A stretch of DNA of 8,989 nucleotides from Peptococcaceae bacterium (GCA_019421315.1 JAHZFN010000280.1:1-8989), one strand, 5' to 3'. Positions 1 to 6,597 are shown, counted from the first letter of the stretch. Program-made: numbers and translations. The notes: a model not told the origin generated them from the sequence alone.

Positions 1-39
1 CGCTGGCATTCAGGGGTTCGAATCCCCTACGCGTCACCA
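1..39 (+). tRNA. tRNA, 3' part only (identity not determinable)
   Basis: The window opens inside a tRNA. A 5-bp T stem (AGGGG/CCCCT) encloses the loop TTCGAAT, followed by the 3' acceptor strand ACGCGTC, discriminator A and an encoded CCA at 37-39. The anticodon lies upstream of the window, so the amino acid cannot be read. The bases before the T stem could be the 3' side of a long variable arm (Leu/Ser type), but this is a guess. Confidence 0.9.
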
Positions 40-40
40 T

Positions 41-73
41 AAAAAGATGAAGCTTTCAGCTTCATCTTTTTTT
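41..73 (+). terminator. Rho-independent terminator of the tRNA unit
   Basis: A near-perfect hairpin with arms AAAGATGAAGCT and AGCTTCATCTTT and a 3-base loop is followed directly by a T run. It starts 2 bases after the tRNA CCA, so it ends the tRNA transcript. The upstream A run makes it partly usable in the other direction. Confidence 0.85.
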
Positions 74-105
74 ATTTATATATATTTTATATTCAAATTA
101 TATTC

Positions 106-151
106 AAAAAAAACGGGGCAGGCGAACCGAAGTTCAACCTGCCCCGTTTTT
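106..151 (-). terminator. Bidirectional terminator after the SLH gene
   Basis: Arms CGGGGCAGG (114-122) and CCTGCCCCG (138-146) form a GC-rich stem. Inside it a second short stem GAAC/GTTC is capped by CGAA. On the minus strand the stem is followed by eight T (106-113), suiting the SLH gene that ends at 178. On the plus strand five T follow, so it can also back up the tRNA terminator. Confidence 0.85.
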
Positions 152-177
152 GTGTTTCACTACGAAATCAAATTTGT

Positions 178-1303
178 TTATTTAATTTTTTCAACATAAT
201 TTTTGATAATTTGCGCAACCTGCGCTCTGGTGGCATCGGCGGCAGGTTCCAAGCCTTTTTCCGTGCCGTTGATTACGCCTTTGTCCGCTGCCCAAATCAT
301 GGCGTCTTTGGCATAGGCGGAAACGCTGCCTTTGTCGGCAAAGGCGGCAAAAGCGGTATCGCTGACATTTTTCAGAACAACGCCGCTGAATTCCGCATAA
401 CGGTACATCATAGCCGCCATTTGCTCGCGGGTAATTTTGCCGTTGGGGTCAAATTCCGCTGCGCTGATACCTTTGACAATACCTTTTTCCGCTGCCCGGG
501 CAACAATAAGGCGCATACCAGGTTCCTGCCTGCACATCTGTGAAATCGGCAGTTTGATATTGGCTTGCGTCAACGCCTGCCAAACGGCCGATAACTGTAA
601 CGAACATGGCTCTGGTCATTTGGTCGTCGGGCGGAAAATCAACGTAAATTGTGCTGATATTTTTAACAAATTCGCCGCGGTTGCCGTCCTCCAGATAAGA
701 GCCTTGACCGTAAAACAGCCCGGGAGCGTTTTCGTGCATATAGGTTGCGATGATTGCAGGTTCAACGGGATACGTAAACACATTTACGGCAGATTCCGTA
801 TACCAAAAACCGATCATCGGGTAAACCGTGGCAATTTCCTTGTCGGAATCTTCATAATAATATTTTTGACCTTTTTTAATGTCATCAGCTTTCAGATAAG
901 CGTAGGTGCTGTCCTCGGAAATGAAGGTTACCTCGGTAAAAGTATCCCAAATTCCCAAATCACGCAGCAGGTATTCCAAAGTTACGCCCACAACGCCGTA
1001 CCAAGCAGTGTAGTAAACGCCGGAAGTGCCTGAAAATTTTTGGAAAACCAGAGGGTCTTTGTTGCTGTTGTCCAGAGGAAAGGTGTTATCAAAACCTAAA
1101 TTATAAAAATCCTCCAGCCTGTAATTTGCCTTAACACGGCCTGTGTTGGAGTCTACAACCATCAGGATTGTGCCGCCTGCCTGAATTTGCGGATTTTGGC
1201 TTTGTGCGCCGTTTACAGGCTCGGCAAAAGCCATGCCCGTAAACATCAGGCAAAAGAGCATTGCCGCCGCCAAAACAGGCAATATTTTTCTTTTAATCTG
1301 CAT
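178..1303 (-). pseudogene. Secreted SLH-domain cell-surface protein, frameshifted
   Basis: Reads as one surface protein split into two overlapping frames. The start at 1303 has a strong site (GGAGG at 1313-1317, 9 bases away) and encodes a typical signal peptide (basic MQIKRK, hydrophobic core, AFA near residue 27). Residues about 40-215 form a domain with a WY..VGVTLEYLL..LGI pattern and a YYY segment. This resembles the sulfite-oxidase/molybdopterin-like domain seen in some clostridial SLH proteins, which is an inference. From residue 225 come SLH repeats: TRAMF..V.GRL, DFTDVQAGTWYAPY, AAEKGIVKG, then F.PNGKITREQMA, a second W-AADKGVING and a partial third unit ending at 178. The frame breaks after Tyr266: on the minus strand TAT T GTT GCC has one extra base (about position 505). 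Removing it joins the frames into 374 codons plus stop. SLH repeats bind secondary cell-wall polymers, so the ancestor was probably wall-anchored. The terminator at 106-151 follows. A sequencing error cannot be excluded. Confidence 0.8.
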
Positions 1304-1332
1304 TATTTACTACCTCCATCTATTGCCTCCGT

Positions 1333-2067
1333 TTATTGCCTGCCGTTTTGAATAACGGTGGCATCGCCTTTAACGGCTGTAAAGGCATCCTCGGCTACAA
1401 AAACTTTGATAATATCGCCTTTTTCCAAAGTCGTTTGGCTGTCTTGCAATTTAAAGTTCAGCTGAGAAACGGTGTCTTCGGCTGTCAAAACCTCCGAACC
1501 CACAGCAACTGTTTTATTGCCCCGCATTTGGGTCCAGATAACCGTAACCCGCTGATTTTTCTTGAAGGTTTTGCCCTGTTCCAAAGGAGCAACGGCAATA
1601 TCAAAGCTCAAACCGCTCATTTTATTCAAAGCCTTCACAACGGGAACTTCATATTAGTTGTCGAATGTGAAGCCCTCGCCGCTGCCGCTTACCGTTACGG
1701 TGTAGAGCTTGCCGTCAACGCCGCAGGAAGCCTGCAAAGGTTCGCCTTGGTTGCCTGCCTTATCTATCGGATAAACGGCAAAACTGTAAACGCCCTGCTT
1801 GGCGCTGACAGTATAGGTCAAAGCGTTGGTGGAGGCGATGTATTCGCCGTTGCGGTAAACCGCATAGGCGGCGTCTTCGTTCAATCCCGACGTTTGGTCA
1901 ATTGCCGCCAGCCAGGTGAGAACGATTTTTTCTTTTTCGGAATCATAAACGGCATTCAGCTGTCCGTCTTTCCAGGTGGGCAGATCGGTATCGAAATAAA
2001 TGCCCGCCCAAACGTTGTTGTTGGCTTTCGGCTTGATCAGCTTTGGTGGTTTTAGCCAAAAATTCTC
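1333..2067 (-). pseudogene. Fibronectin-III-like surface protein remnant with in-frame stop
   Basis: One minus-strand frame carries a coherent protein interrupted by TAA at 1654-1656. Before the stop, residues read like an FnIII domain: a strand containing VWAGIYFDTDLPTW, then a KIVLTW segment, AYAVYRNGEYIA, YTVSAKQGVYSFAVYPIDKAGN and a short linker. After it the same frame continues with YEVPVVKALNKMSG and a roughly 95-residue beta-rich domain ending at 1333. No ATG, GTG or TTG with a ribosome site opens this frame before the TTG at 1884, which lies in mid-domain; the open frame runs up to about 2173 without a start. The next gene downstream, the SLH protein, starts 29 bases after its stop, so they were probably one operon of surface proteins. 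Function beyond extracellular adhesion or matrix role is unknown. Alternatives: an assembly error, or a TAG/TAA readthrough system (no sign of one here). Confidence 0.65.
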
Positions 2068-2132
2068 TGCATTTTGCCAAAAATCACCCCCAAAAACGCC
2101 AAAGCTGTCCTTTTTCGGAAAAAATTCGGCAT
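2052..2132 (-). other. Possible displaced signal-peptide start of the FnIII remnant
   Basis: An ATG at 2130-2132 opens 26 codons in a different frame from the FnIII remnant. The peptide begins MPNFFRKR followed by a hydrophobic run (TALAFLGVIF), the shape of a signal peptide, and stops at 2052-2054 just where the FnIII-like frame becomes recognisable. It may be the original N-terminus shifted out of frame. No Shine-Dalgarno sequence precedes it on the minus strand, so it may equally be chance. Confidence 0.25.
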
Positions 2133-2158
2133 ACGGGGGAGGAATATACAGAAAATTC

Positions 2159-2187
2159 TTGATAAAACCGCAGATTTAATATATTAT
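2159..2187 (+). promoter_or_regulatory. Sigma-A-type promoter of the ispE operon
   Basis: TTGATA at 2159-2164 and TATTAT at 2182-2187 are spaced by 17 bases in an AT-rich stretch. A TATAAT at 2188-2193 is a less well spaced alternative. This puts the transcript start about 50 bases before the ispE ATG and argues against the long upstream extension of the reading frame. Confidence 0.6.
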
Positions 2188-2247
2188 TATAATAAGAGAG
2201 TTTATATTTATAATCAGAATCTATTAACAAAAAGGAAACACGGCAAA

Positions 2248-3090
2248 ATGACAACTACCTTGACAGCCCCCGCCAAAATAAATTTGGCCTTGGACGTGGT
2301 GGGTAAAAAAGATAACGGCTACCACTTGGTGGAAATGATTATGCAGACCATCAGCCTGCATGATGAGGTCAGCGTTGCCCCCGACCGCCAAACCTCGGTC
2401 GTCTGCAATCGGCAAGACGTTCCCACCGACGAAACGAATATCTGCATTAAAGCCTGGAAGCTGATGCAGGAAACGTACAGTTTGCCCGACGGCATTAAAA
2501 TCACGATCAAGAAAAATATACCCGTTGCGGCAGGAATGGCAGGCGGCAGCACAAACGGCGCCGCAGTTATCGCCGCTGTAAACCGTGAGTTCGGTCTGAA
2601 CCTTGCCTTGCCTGAAATGAAAAGCCTCGGCGGCAGGCTGGGTGCCGACGTACCCTTTTGTCTGCAAAAAGGCACCGCTCTGGCAACGGGAATCGGCGAC
2701 GTTTTACAGGAACTGTCTCCCTGCCCCAAAATTTACGTTTTGGCGGTAAACCCCGGCTTTGAAGTCAGCACCGTGCAGGTTTACAAAAACCTGGCTTGGC
2801 ACAAAATAACCGAACACCCCGACACAGCGGCAATGATCAAAGCAATCAAAAAACAAGACTCCAACGGCGTACTTCGCCAAACGGGCAATGTTTTGGAAAA
2901 TTCCGCATTTCAGCTTTTTCCCCAACTGGCGGCAATCAAAAGCCAAATCGGCGAAACGGGACTGACGCCATTGATGTCGGGCAGCGGCGGCACCATGCTG
3001 GGGCTGACCGAAGACAGAGAAAAAGCGGCATATGCCTTAAACAAGTTGCAAGGACTTTATCCCTTTGCGGGGATTTTTGAAACAATCTAA
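2248..3090 (+). CDS. ispE: 4-diphosphocytidyl-2-C-methyl-D-erythritol kinase (IspE)
   Basis: Cytosolic GHMP-family kinase that phosphorylates the 2-hydroxyl of CDP-methylerythritol with ATP, the fourth step of the MEP (non-mevalonate) isoprenoid pathway. The 280-residue length is normal. The N-terminal APAKINLALDV holds Lys10, equivalent to the catalytic Lys of the E. coli enzyme. The GHMP ATP loop is at 92-106 (PVAAGMAGGS, then TNGAA). GADVPF at 132-137 carries the catalytic Asp134. The C-terminal GHMP motif is PLMSGSGGTMLGL. The frame is open back to 2074, but the family N-terminus starts at the ATG at 2248, which has AAGGA upstream and lies downstream of the promoter, so this start is chosen. 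The GntR gene follows after 25 bases, probably co-transcribed. The ATP loop has GMAGGSTNG where GLGGGSSDA or GLAGGSSDA is commoner, a mild variation. Confidence 0.95.
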   Translation: MTTTLTAPAKINLALDVVGKKDNGYHLVEMIMQTISLHDEVSVAPDRQTSVVCNRQDVPTDETNICIKAWKLMQETYSLPDGIKITIKKNIPVAAGMAGGSTNGAAVIAAVNREFGLNLALPEMKSLGGRLGADVPFCLQKGTALATGIGDVLQELSPCPKIYVLAVNPGFEVSTVQVYKNLAWHKITEHPDTAAMIKAIKKQDSNGVLRQTGNVLENSAFQLFPQLAAIKSQIGETGLTPLMSGSGGTMLGLTEDREKAAYALNKLQGLYPFAGIFETI

Positions 3091-3115
3091 CAAAGGAAAC
3101 GGAGTGTGAATTTTT

Positions 3116-3808
3116 ATGACGCGAGCAAAACTTTCACCCATTAAATTGGAGGGCTTTCAGCCTTTGCGAGAAATAGTTTTTGATGTTTTAATGGATGCCA
3201 TTATTTCCGGTCAGCTGCCGCCCGGCGAACGCCTGATGGAGGTTCAGCTGGCAGAAGAAATGGGAGTCAGCCGCACTCCTGTCCGCGAAGCCATCCGCCG
3301 CCTGGAGCTGGAAGGCTTTGTTGTGATGATTCCCAGAAAGGGCGCCTATGTGGCGGGGCTTTCCATCAAAGATATTGTGAATATTTTTGAAATCCGAACC
3401 GCTTTGGAACAGCTGGCAGTCAGCCTGGCGGCAGAAAGAATGACAGACAACGATTTGGAAACCTTGGAACGGCTTTTGGTTGAACTGGCTGAATCCGTTG
3501 TGGACGCTGACGTTGAAGCATGGACAGAGCTGGACAAAAAATTTCATCATTTAATCTACGAATACAGCCGCAACGACCGCCTTATTCAGATGATGAACAA
3601 TATCATAGAGCAAATTAACCGTTACCGCATTATAAGCCTTTCCAATTTGGAGGTTCGCCAACATTCCGTGGAAGAACACAAAAAAATTGTTGAAGCCATG
3701 GCGGAAAGAGATATTCCCGCTGCCCAAAAGGCGGCGTCCGAACACATTTCCAACACCCAGACCAGCCTAATTGTGCTTTTGCAGGAAAAGCTTTCGGGGT
3801 TGGAATAA
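3116..3808 (+). CDS. GntR-family transcriptional regulator, FadR/FCD subfamily
   Basis: A 230-residue DNA-binding regulator. Residues about 15-80 are the winged helix-turn-helix of GntR proteins (LREIVFDVLMDAI, PPGERLMEVQLAEEMGVSRTPVREAI, then the wing RKGAYVAG). Residues about 88-215 are an all-helical FCD ligand domain. Its usual metal ligands are present: Asp140 and His144 (LDKKFHHL), His188 (EEHKKI) and His210 (SEHI). FCD regulators commonly sense small carboxylic acids, but the ligand here cannot be told. The start has GGAG at 3101-3104, 11 bases upstream. It lies 25 bases after ispE and shares its promoter, and a terminator follows at 3882. Linkage to ispE says little about the effector, since no metabolic operon adjoins it. 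Confidence 0.93.
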   Translation: MTRAKLSPIKLEGFQPLREIVFDVLMDAIISGQLPPGERLMEVQLAEEMGVSRTPVREAIRRLELEGFVVMIPRKGAYVAGLSIKDIVNIFEIRTALEQLAVSLAAERMTDNDLETLERLLVELAESVVDADVEAWTELDKKFHHLIYEYSRNDRLIQMMNNIIEQINRYRIISLSNLEVRQHSVEEHKKIVEAMAERDIPAAQKAASEHISNTQTSLIVLLQEKLSGLE

Positions 3809-3881
3809 ACACGGCATAAACATAAGCTGCATTTCCTCTGCGGCATAATTTGGTTAATTACCAAAACACAATAAAAAAATC

Positions 3882-3915
3882 AACGCCTTTGTAAAAAACA
3901 GAGGCGTTTTGTTTT
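3882..3915 (+). terminator. Terminator of the ispE-GntR operon
   Basis: Arms AACGCCT (3882-3888) and AGGCGTT (3902-3908), extended by TGT/ACA across a mismatch, enclose an A-rich loop and run into TTTTGTTTT. It lies 73 bases after the GntR stop. Confidence 0.8.
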
Positions 3916-3920
3916 ACTGT

Positions 3921-3967
3921 AAAAATCCGCCGAAACAGCTTTACATTCGCTTGTTTTCGGCGGATTT
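3921..3967 (-). terminator. Terminator of the copper-amine-oxidase-like gene pair
   Basis: Two 13-base arms, AAATCCGCCGAAA (3923-3935) and TTTCGGCGGATTT (3955-3967), form a strong stem. On the minus strand a run of five T (3921-3925) overlaps the stem end. It lies 36 bases beyond the stop at 4003. The plus- and minus-strand terminators stand back to back between these convergent units. Confidence 0.75.
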
Positions 3968-4002
3968 ATGTGTTATTTAATTATATTTTGGCTGCTTACT
4001 TT

Positions 4003-4830
4003 CTAATTACCGCCCAATTGCAAAAAGAAAATATCTGCATCATGCATTCCTCTGTAATCTCCGATGGCATGATCACTGTCCAAAAGCAAAATGCTCAAGC
4101 CCCTGTTTTCACCCAGCCGAGCATAAGCGGCGCCTGATTTTTCATCATACTTAATATCAATGTCGTTATAATTCAAGTTGTAAAATCTGAGACAGCCATC
4201 GCCGACAGTAATCTTGCCGCCCGGGCGGTCTTTCATATACCAGGTGCGTTCCAAAGCAGTTTTCGGCAGTGCGGCACCCAGCTTGTAAAAAACACTGTCA
4301 AGGTCGGTGTTTACAACAACGGTATTGGTGCTGCCGTCCCAATCAACGCTGTAACCGAAGCTTTCCGCAATGTAGCGGGCAGGCAGATATGTTCTGTCGT
4401 TGACAGACACAGGCGTGGTATCGGGATAAATTTGGTCATAGTAAACGCTGAAATCTTCAATAACGGGGGATTCCGCATAAAGCTGAATAACCTTTGACCA
4501 TTCTCCTGAACCATATTTGGGATAAGTGTAGCGGAATAAATTTGATTTGATAATCAAATTTTTCGGCGTAGTTTTGGAAACCGTAATAACCTCCGTCAAA
4601 TCAACATCGTCTTCAATTTTTTGATAATTGACATCACAGCCCAAAGCTTCGCCCAAGGCACGCATGGGAACCTGGGTTCTGCCGTTTTGATCAACAAAAG
4701 GCTTGGCGTCGGTAAAAGCAACATTGGTGCCGTTCACCGTGATTTTGATATTATCAGCCGCCTGCGCCGACGTGCAGAAAACACCGAAAGCCAAAACCAT
4801 AACCAATAAAAAAACCGATAACTTTTTCAT
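4003..4830 (-). CDS. Secreted protein with copper-amine-oxidase N-terminal-like domain (paralogue 2)
   Basis: A 275-residue exported protein. The start has AAGGGG about 5 bases upstream (4836-4841). A signal peptide spans residues 1-24 (MKK, hydrophobic core, AQA then A). Two halves of a copper-amine-oxidase-N-terminal-like domain follow: ITVNGTNVAFTDAKPFVDQNGR with QVPMRALGEALGCDV (about 29-67), and VSVNDRTYLPARYIAESFGY with VDWDGSTNTVVV (about 141-173). They are separated by some 70 residues, far more than usual. The last 90 residues (from ERTW at 194) look like a small beta domain with no recognised family. Despite the name, this domain in Bacillota surface proteins is not evidence of amine oxidase activity or copper binding. 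It lies 72 bases after its paralogue, with no clear terminator between, so co-transcription is likely. Confidence 0.88.
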   Translation of the reverse strand: MKKLSVFLLVMVLAFGVFCTSAQAADNIKITVNGTNVAFTDAKPFVDQNGRTQVPMRALGEALGCDVNYQKIEDDVDLTEVITVSKTTPKNLIIKSNLFRYTYPKYGSGEWSKVIQLYAESPVIEDFSVYYDQIYPDTTPVSVNDRTYLPARYIAESFGYSVDWDGSTNTVVVNTDLDSVFYKLGAALPKTALERTWYMKDRPGGKITVGDGCLRFYNLNYNDIDIKYDEKSGAAYARLGENRGLSILLLDSDHAIGDYRGMHDADIFFLQLGGN

Positions 4831-4867
4831 ACAAACCCCTTCTTTCTGAAATATTCTTTAATTAACA

Positions 4868-4879
4868 TCAATTAATTGA
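4868..4879. promoter_or_regulatory. 12-bp perfect palindrome upstream of paralogue 2
   Basis: TCAATTAATTGA is perfectly self-complementary and lies 38 bases before the start of the 4003-4830 gene, in an AT-rich gap. It could be an operator or a weak internal promoter region; no convincing -35/-10 pair was found. AT-rich palindromes of this length also arise by chance. Confidence 0.25.
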
Positions 4880-4902
4880 CCTGCAAAACTATGAACCAAA
4901 CC

Positions 4903-5811
4903 TCAAAAATTCTCATCCTGGCTTATGTAATATGCAGTAAAGCAAGTTAATCCAAAAAACTCGCCGCTTTGCTCCATGCGGTGGAAACAAAGGGCATGGT
5001 CACCGCAGCCGTAAATCAGCAAATTCAAAGAGGTGCTCATATTGCCTTTCTGCAAACTCAGACTGCAAGACGCCGTATCTCTGTCAAACTGTGCATTCTT
5101 TATTTGATAAATGCGGTTTTGACCGTTCACGGTGTAAATAACTTTATCGTTTGTGATTTTCAAATTGGCGGCGTCGCCCGTTTGATTGTTCACCAAGGAC
5201 CAGTTACCGCAAACGGCGTCCATGGAATTTTTGGGCATTTCATAGGGTTTTTCGTTAAAAACCGCCTCCGAATTGCCGACAATATTCACCGTGTTGCCTG
5301 CGGCGTCCCAAAGAACATTATAGCCAAAGGCTTCGGCAATATATCTGGCGGGCAGATATGTTCTGTCATTGATTTCCGTCGGAGCGGTATCCATGGTAAC
5401 CTCTTTGTATGTATTGGGATAATCCACAACCGCCGTTTCAACGGTCAGACTCAGCCGATTTTGCCAATTTCCGAAGTAACCGTCAATATCATAAAAAGGG
5501 CCGAAAAACTGAGCCTGCCAAACTTTGCCGTCTGTCGTTTTTTTGCTCACAAAAATTCTCGTGTCAAAAAAGCCGTTTGGCTCTGTCGTTTTAACATAAT
5601 CCACATTGCACCCCAAAGCCTCTCCCAAAGCGCGCATGGGAACCTGGGTTCTACCGTTTTGGTCGATAAAAGGCTCAGCATCCGTAAAAGCAACGTTTTG
5701 AGCGTCCACAACAATTTTGATGTTTGTTTTCGCCAAAGCCGACGGGCAAAGCAAGGCAAAAGCCAAGACAAACACCGACAGCAAAAAAACAAGCCTTCGA
5801 GTTTTTTTCAT
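4903..5811 (-). CDS. Secreted protein with copper-amine-oxidase N-terminal-like domain (paralogue 1)
   Basis: A 302-residue exported protein, paralogous to the next gene. The signal peptide covers residues 1-27 (MKKTRR, long hydrophobic core, ALA then K). Half-domain one is at about 31-72 (IKIVVDAQNVAFTDAEPF, GRTQVPMRALGEALGCNV). Half-domain two is at about 145-178 (EINDRTYLPARYIAEAFGY, LWDAAGNTVNI). A roughly 70-residue insert rich in aromatics lies between. From residue 200 a CGNWSLVNNQTGD segment starts a C-terminal beta-rich region with four Cys that resembles small lipocalin-like folds, which is inference only. The halves match the paralogue almost word for word, while insert and C-terminus do not. 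Its own promoter is visible at 5874-5902, but the ATG lacks a clear Shine-Dalgarno site, so translation may be weak. Role unknown; probably surface or extracellular. Confidence 0.88.
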   Translation of the reverse strand: MKKTRRLVFLLSVFVLAFALLCPSALAKTNIKIVVDAQNVAFTDAEPFIDQNGRTQVPMRALGEALGCNVDYVKTTEPNGFFDTRIFVSKKTTDGKVWQAQFFGPFYDIDGYFGNWQNRLSLTVETAVVDYPNTYKEVTMDTAPTEINDRTYLPARYIAEAFGYNVLWDAAGNTVNIVGNSEAVFNEKPYEMPKNSMDAVCGNWSLVNNQTGDAANLKITNDKVIYTVNGQNRIYQIKNAQFDRDTASCSLSLQKGNMSTSLNLLIYGCGDHALCFHRMEQSGEFFGLTCFTAYYISQDENF

Positions 5812-5873
5812 AAATTACAACGATTTCAACCGCCCAGTGTTCCGCTAAAAAAAATCGGCGTTTAGTTGTTTTT

Positions 5874-5902
5874 ATTATAACCGATTTACCTGCGGTTGGC
5901 AA
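5874..5902 (-). promoter_or_regulatory. Promoter of the 5811-4003 gene pair
   Basis: On the minus strand TTGCCA (5897-5902) and TATAAT (5874-5879) are exactly 17 bases apart, giving a leader of about 55 bases. An inverted repeat, AAATCGG at 5852-5858 with CCGATTT at 5881-5887, brackets the -10 box and the expected transcript start, so a regulator could bind here. Confidence 0.7.
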
Positions 5903-5941
5903 CGAAAAATATTTTGCCGCACCGAATTTTTGTCTGCGATA

Positions 5942-5971
5942 TTGACAACGAACAGTTCGGCTTTCTATAAT
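5942..5971 (+). promoter_or_regulatory. Promoter of the zinc-ribbon gene
   Basis: A consensus TTGACA (5942-5947) and TATAAT (5966-5971) are spaced by 18 bases. It is divergent from the minus-strand promoter, with about 40 bases between the two -35 boxes, so the two units share one control region. The leader is about 80 bases. Confidence 0.75.
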
Positions 5972-6056
5972 ATAATAAACAGCAATAAAATAAACTGCAA
6001 AAACAGTTTTGCAAACAAATAATTCAAAGTATTCATAATTAAAGGAGGATTTTTTC

Positions 6057-6266
6057 ATGGAAAAGAAACAATATGTTTGCCCCAAATGCGGCTGCACCCA
6101 CTACACAAGCGACCGGTTCCAGGCAACGGGCGGCAATTTTGCCAAGCTTTTTGACGTTCAGAACAAGCGTTTTATTACAATTTCCTGCAATCAATGCGGC
6201 TACACGGAATTATACAAAGCAGAAACGGGCGCAGGCATGAACATTCTGGACTTTTTGATGGGTTAA
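6057..6266 (+). CDS. Small zinc-ribbon protein (nucleic-acid-binding type)
   Basis: A 69-residue protein with a perfect AGGAGG site (6043-6048) 8 bases before the ATG. Two CXXC knuckles, Cys8-Cys11 (VCPKCGC) and Cys44-Cys47 (SCNQCGY), give a four-cysteine zinc ribbon. The spacing, the TGG...F.KLFDVQN.RF segment between them and the short C-terminal tail (NILDFLMG) fit the widespread small Zn-ribbon family once called DUF2082. Members are predicted to bind nucleic acid or act as redox or metal sensors, without an established role. It has its own promoter and terminator, so it is a single-gene unit. Confidence 0.88.
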   Translation: MEKKQYVCPKCGCTHYTSDRFQATGGNFAKLFDVQNKRFITISCNQCGYTELYKAETGAGMNILDFLMG

Positions 6267-6371
6267 CAACGAGAAACCAAACATATAAAACAGATGTGAC
6301 AGAGAGAATATACATAATATGTTTTGAGGACTGCGCATTTCAAGAAACTTTACCCAATAAATAATTTCAAT

Positions 6372-6412
6372 CAGCGGCTTTTGGCAAAACAAAAATGCCG
6401 CTGTTTTGTTTT
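6372..6412 (+). terminator. Terminator of the zinc-ribbon gene
   Basis: Arms CAGCGGC (6372-6378) and GCCGCTG (6397-6403) close a stem extended by TTTT/AAAA, followed by TTTTGTTTT. It is 106 bases after the stop; the intervening stretch shows no gene. A competing stem GCAAAACAAAA/TTTTGTTTTGC uses part of the same bases. Confidence 0.75.
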
Positions 6413-6478
6413 GCGTTTTCTATAAAAAATTTCCCCAAACGGCGGCAAATGTGCGGCAAAAATTCGGTGTTTCGATGC

Positions 6479-6510
6479 TTTATGCATTTTATGTATAAAC
6501 CCTGCATAAA
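6479..6510. promoter_or_regulatory. Inverted repeat upstream of the OTC promoter
   Basis: TTTATGCA (6479-6486) and TGCATAAA (6503-6510) are perfect inverted arms separated by 16 bases. The spacer holds a third related hexamer (ATGTAT, 6491-6496). The sites lie about 46-77 bases before the -35 box. AT-rich boxes of this kind in front of an arginine-pathway gene suggest an ArgR-like operator, but the fit to the classical TGAAT-N4-ATTCA box is poor. Confidence 0.4.
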
Positions 6511-6527
6511 ACTGCCGCAATGTTAGA

Positions 6528-6545
6528 AAAATATACATATATTTT
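6528..6545. promoter_or_regulatory. 18-bp palindrome or UP-like element before the OTC promoter
   Basis: AAAATATA and TATATTTT are perfect inverted arms separated by CA. The site ends 10 bases before the -35 box, where an A/T-rich UP element or an activator would sit. Confidence 0.4.
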
Positions 6546-6555
6546 CAAAAACCCC

Positions 6556-6583
6556 TTGAAAAATCGGCAAATAGGCGTATAAT
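6556..6583 (+). promoter_or_regulatory. Promoter of the OTC gene
   Basis: TTGAAA (6556-6561) and TATAAT (6578-6583) are 16 bases apart. Transcription would start near 6590, leaving a leader of about 160 bases before the ATG at 6754. Confidence 0.65.
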
Positions 6584-6597
6584 AATGAATATGGAAA

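Noticed and set aside
211..1033. Plus-strand open frames over the SLH gene
   Set aside because: They have no ribosome sites or family features and are antisense shadows of the minus-strand surface genes.
2074..2247. N-terminal extension of IspE giving a 338-residue protein
   Set aside because: The extension overlaps the promoter and has no ribosome site, and IspE proteins begin at the equivalent of the ATG at 2248 with Lys10 in place.
4969..5865. Long 298-codon plus-strand frame opposite paralogue 1
   Set aside because: The minus-strand frame has a signal peptide, recognised domains, promoter and a clear paralogue; the plus frame has none of these and is antisense.
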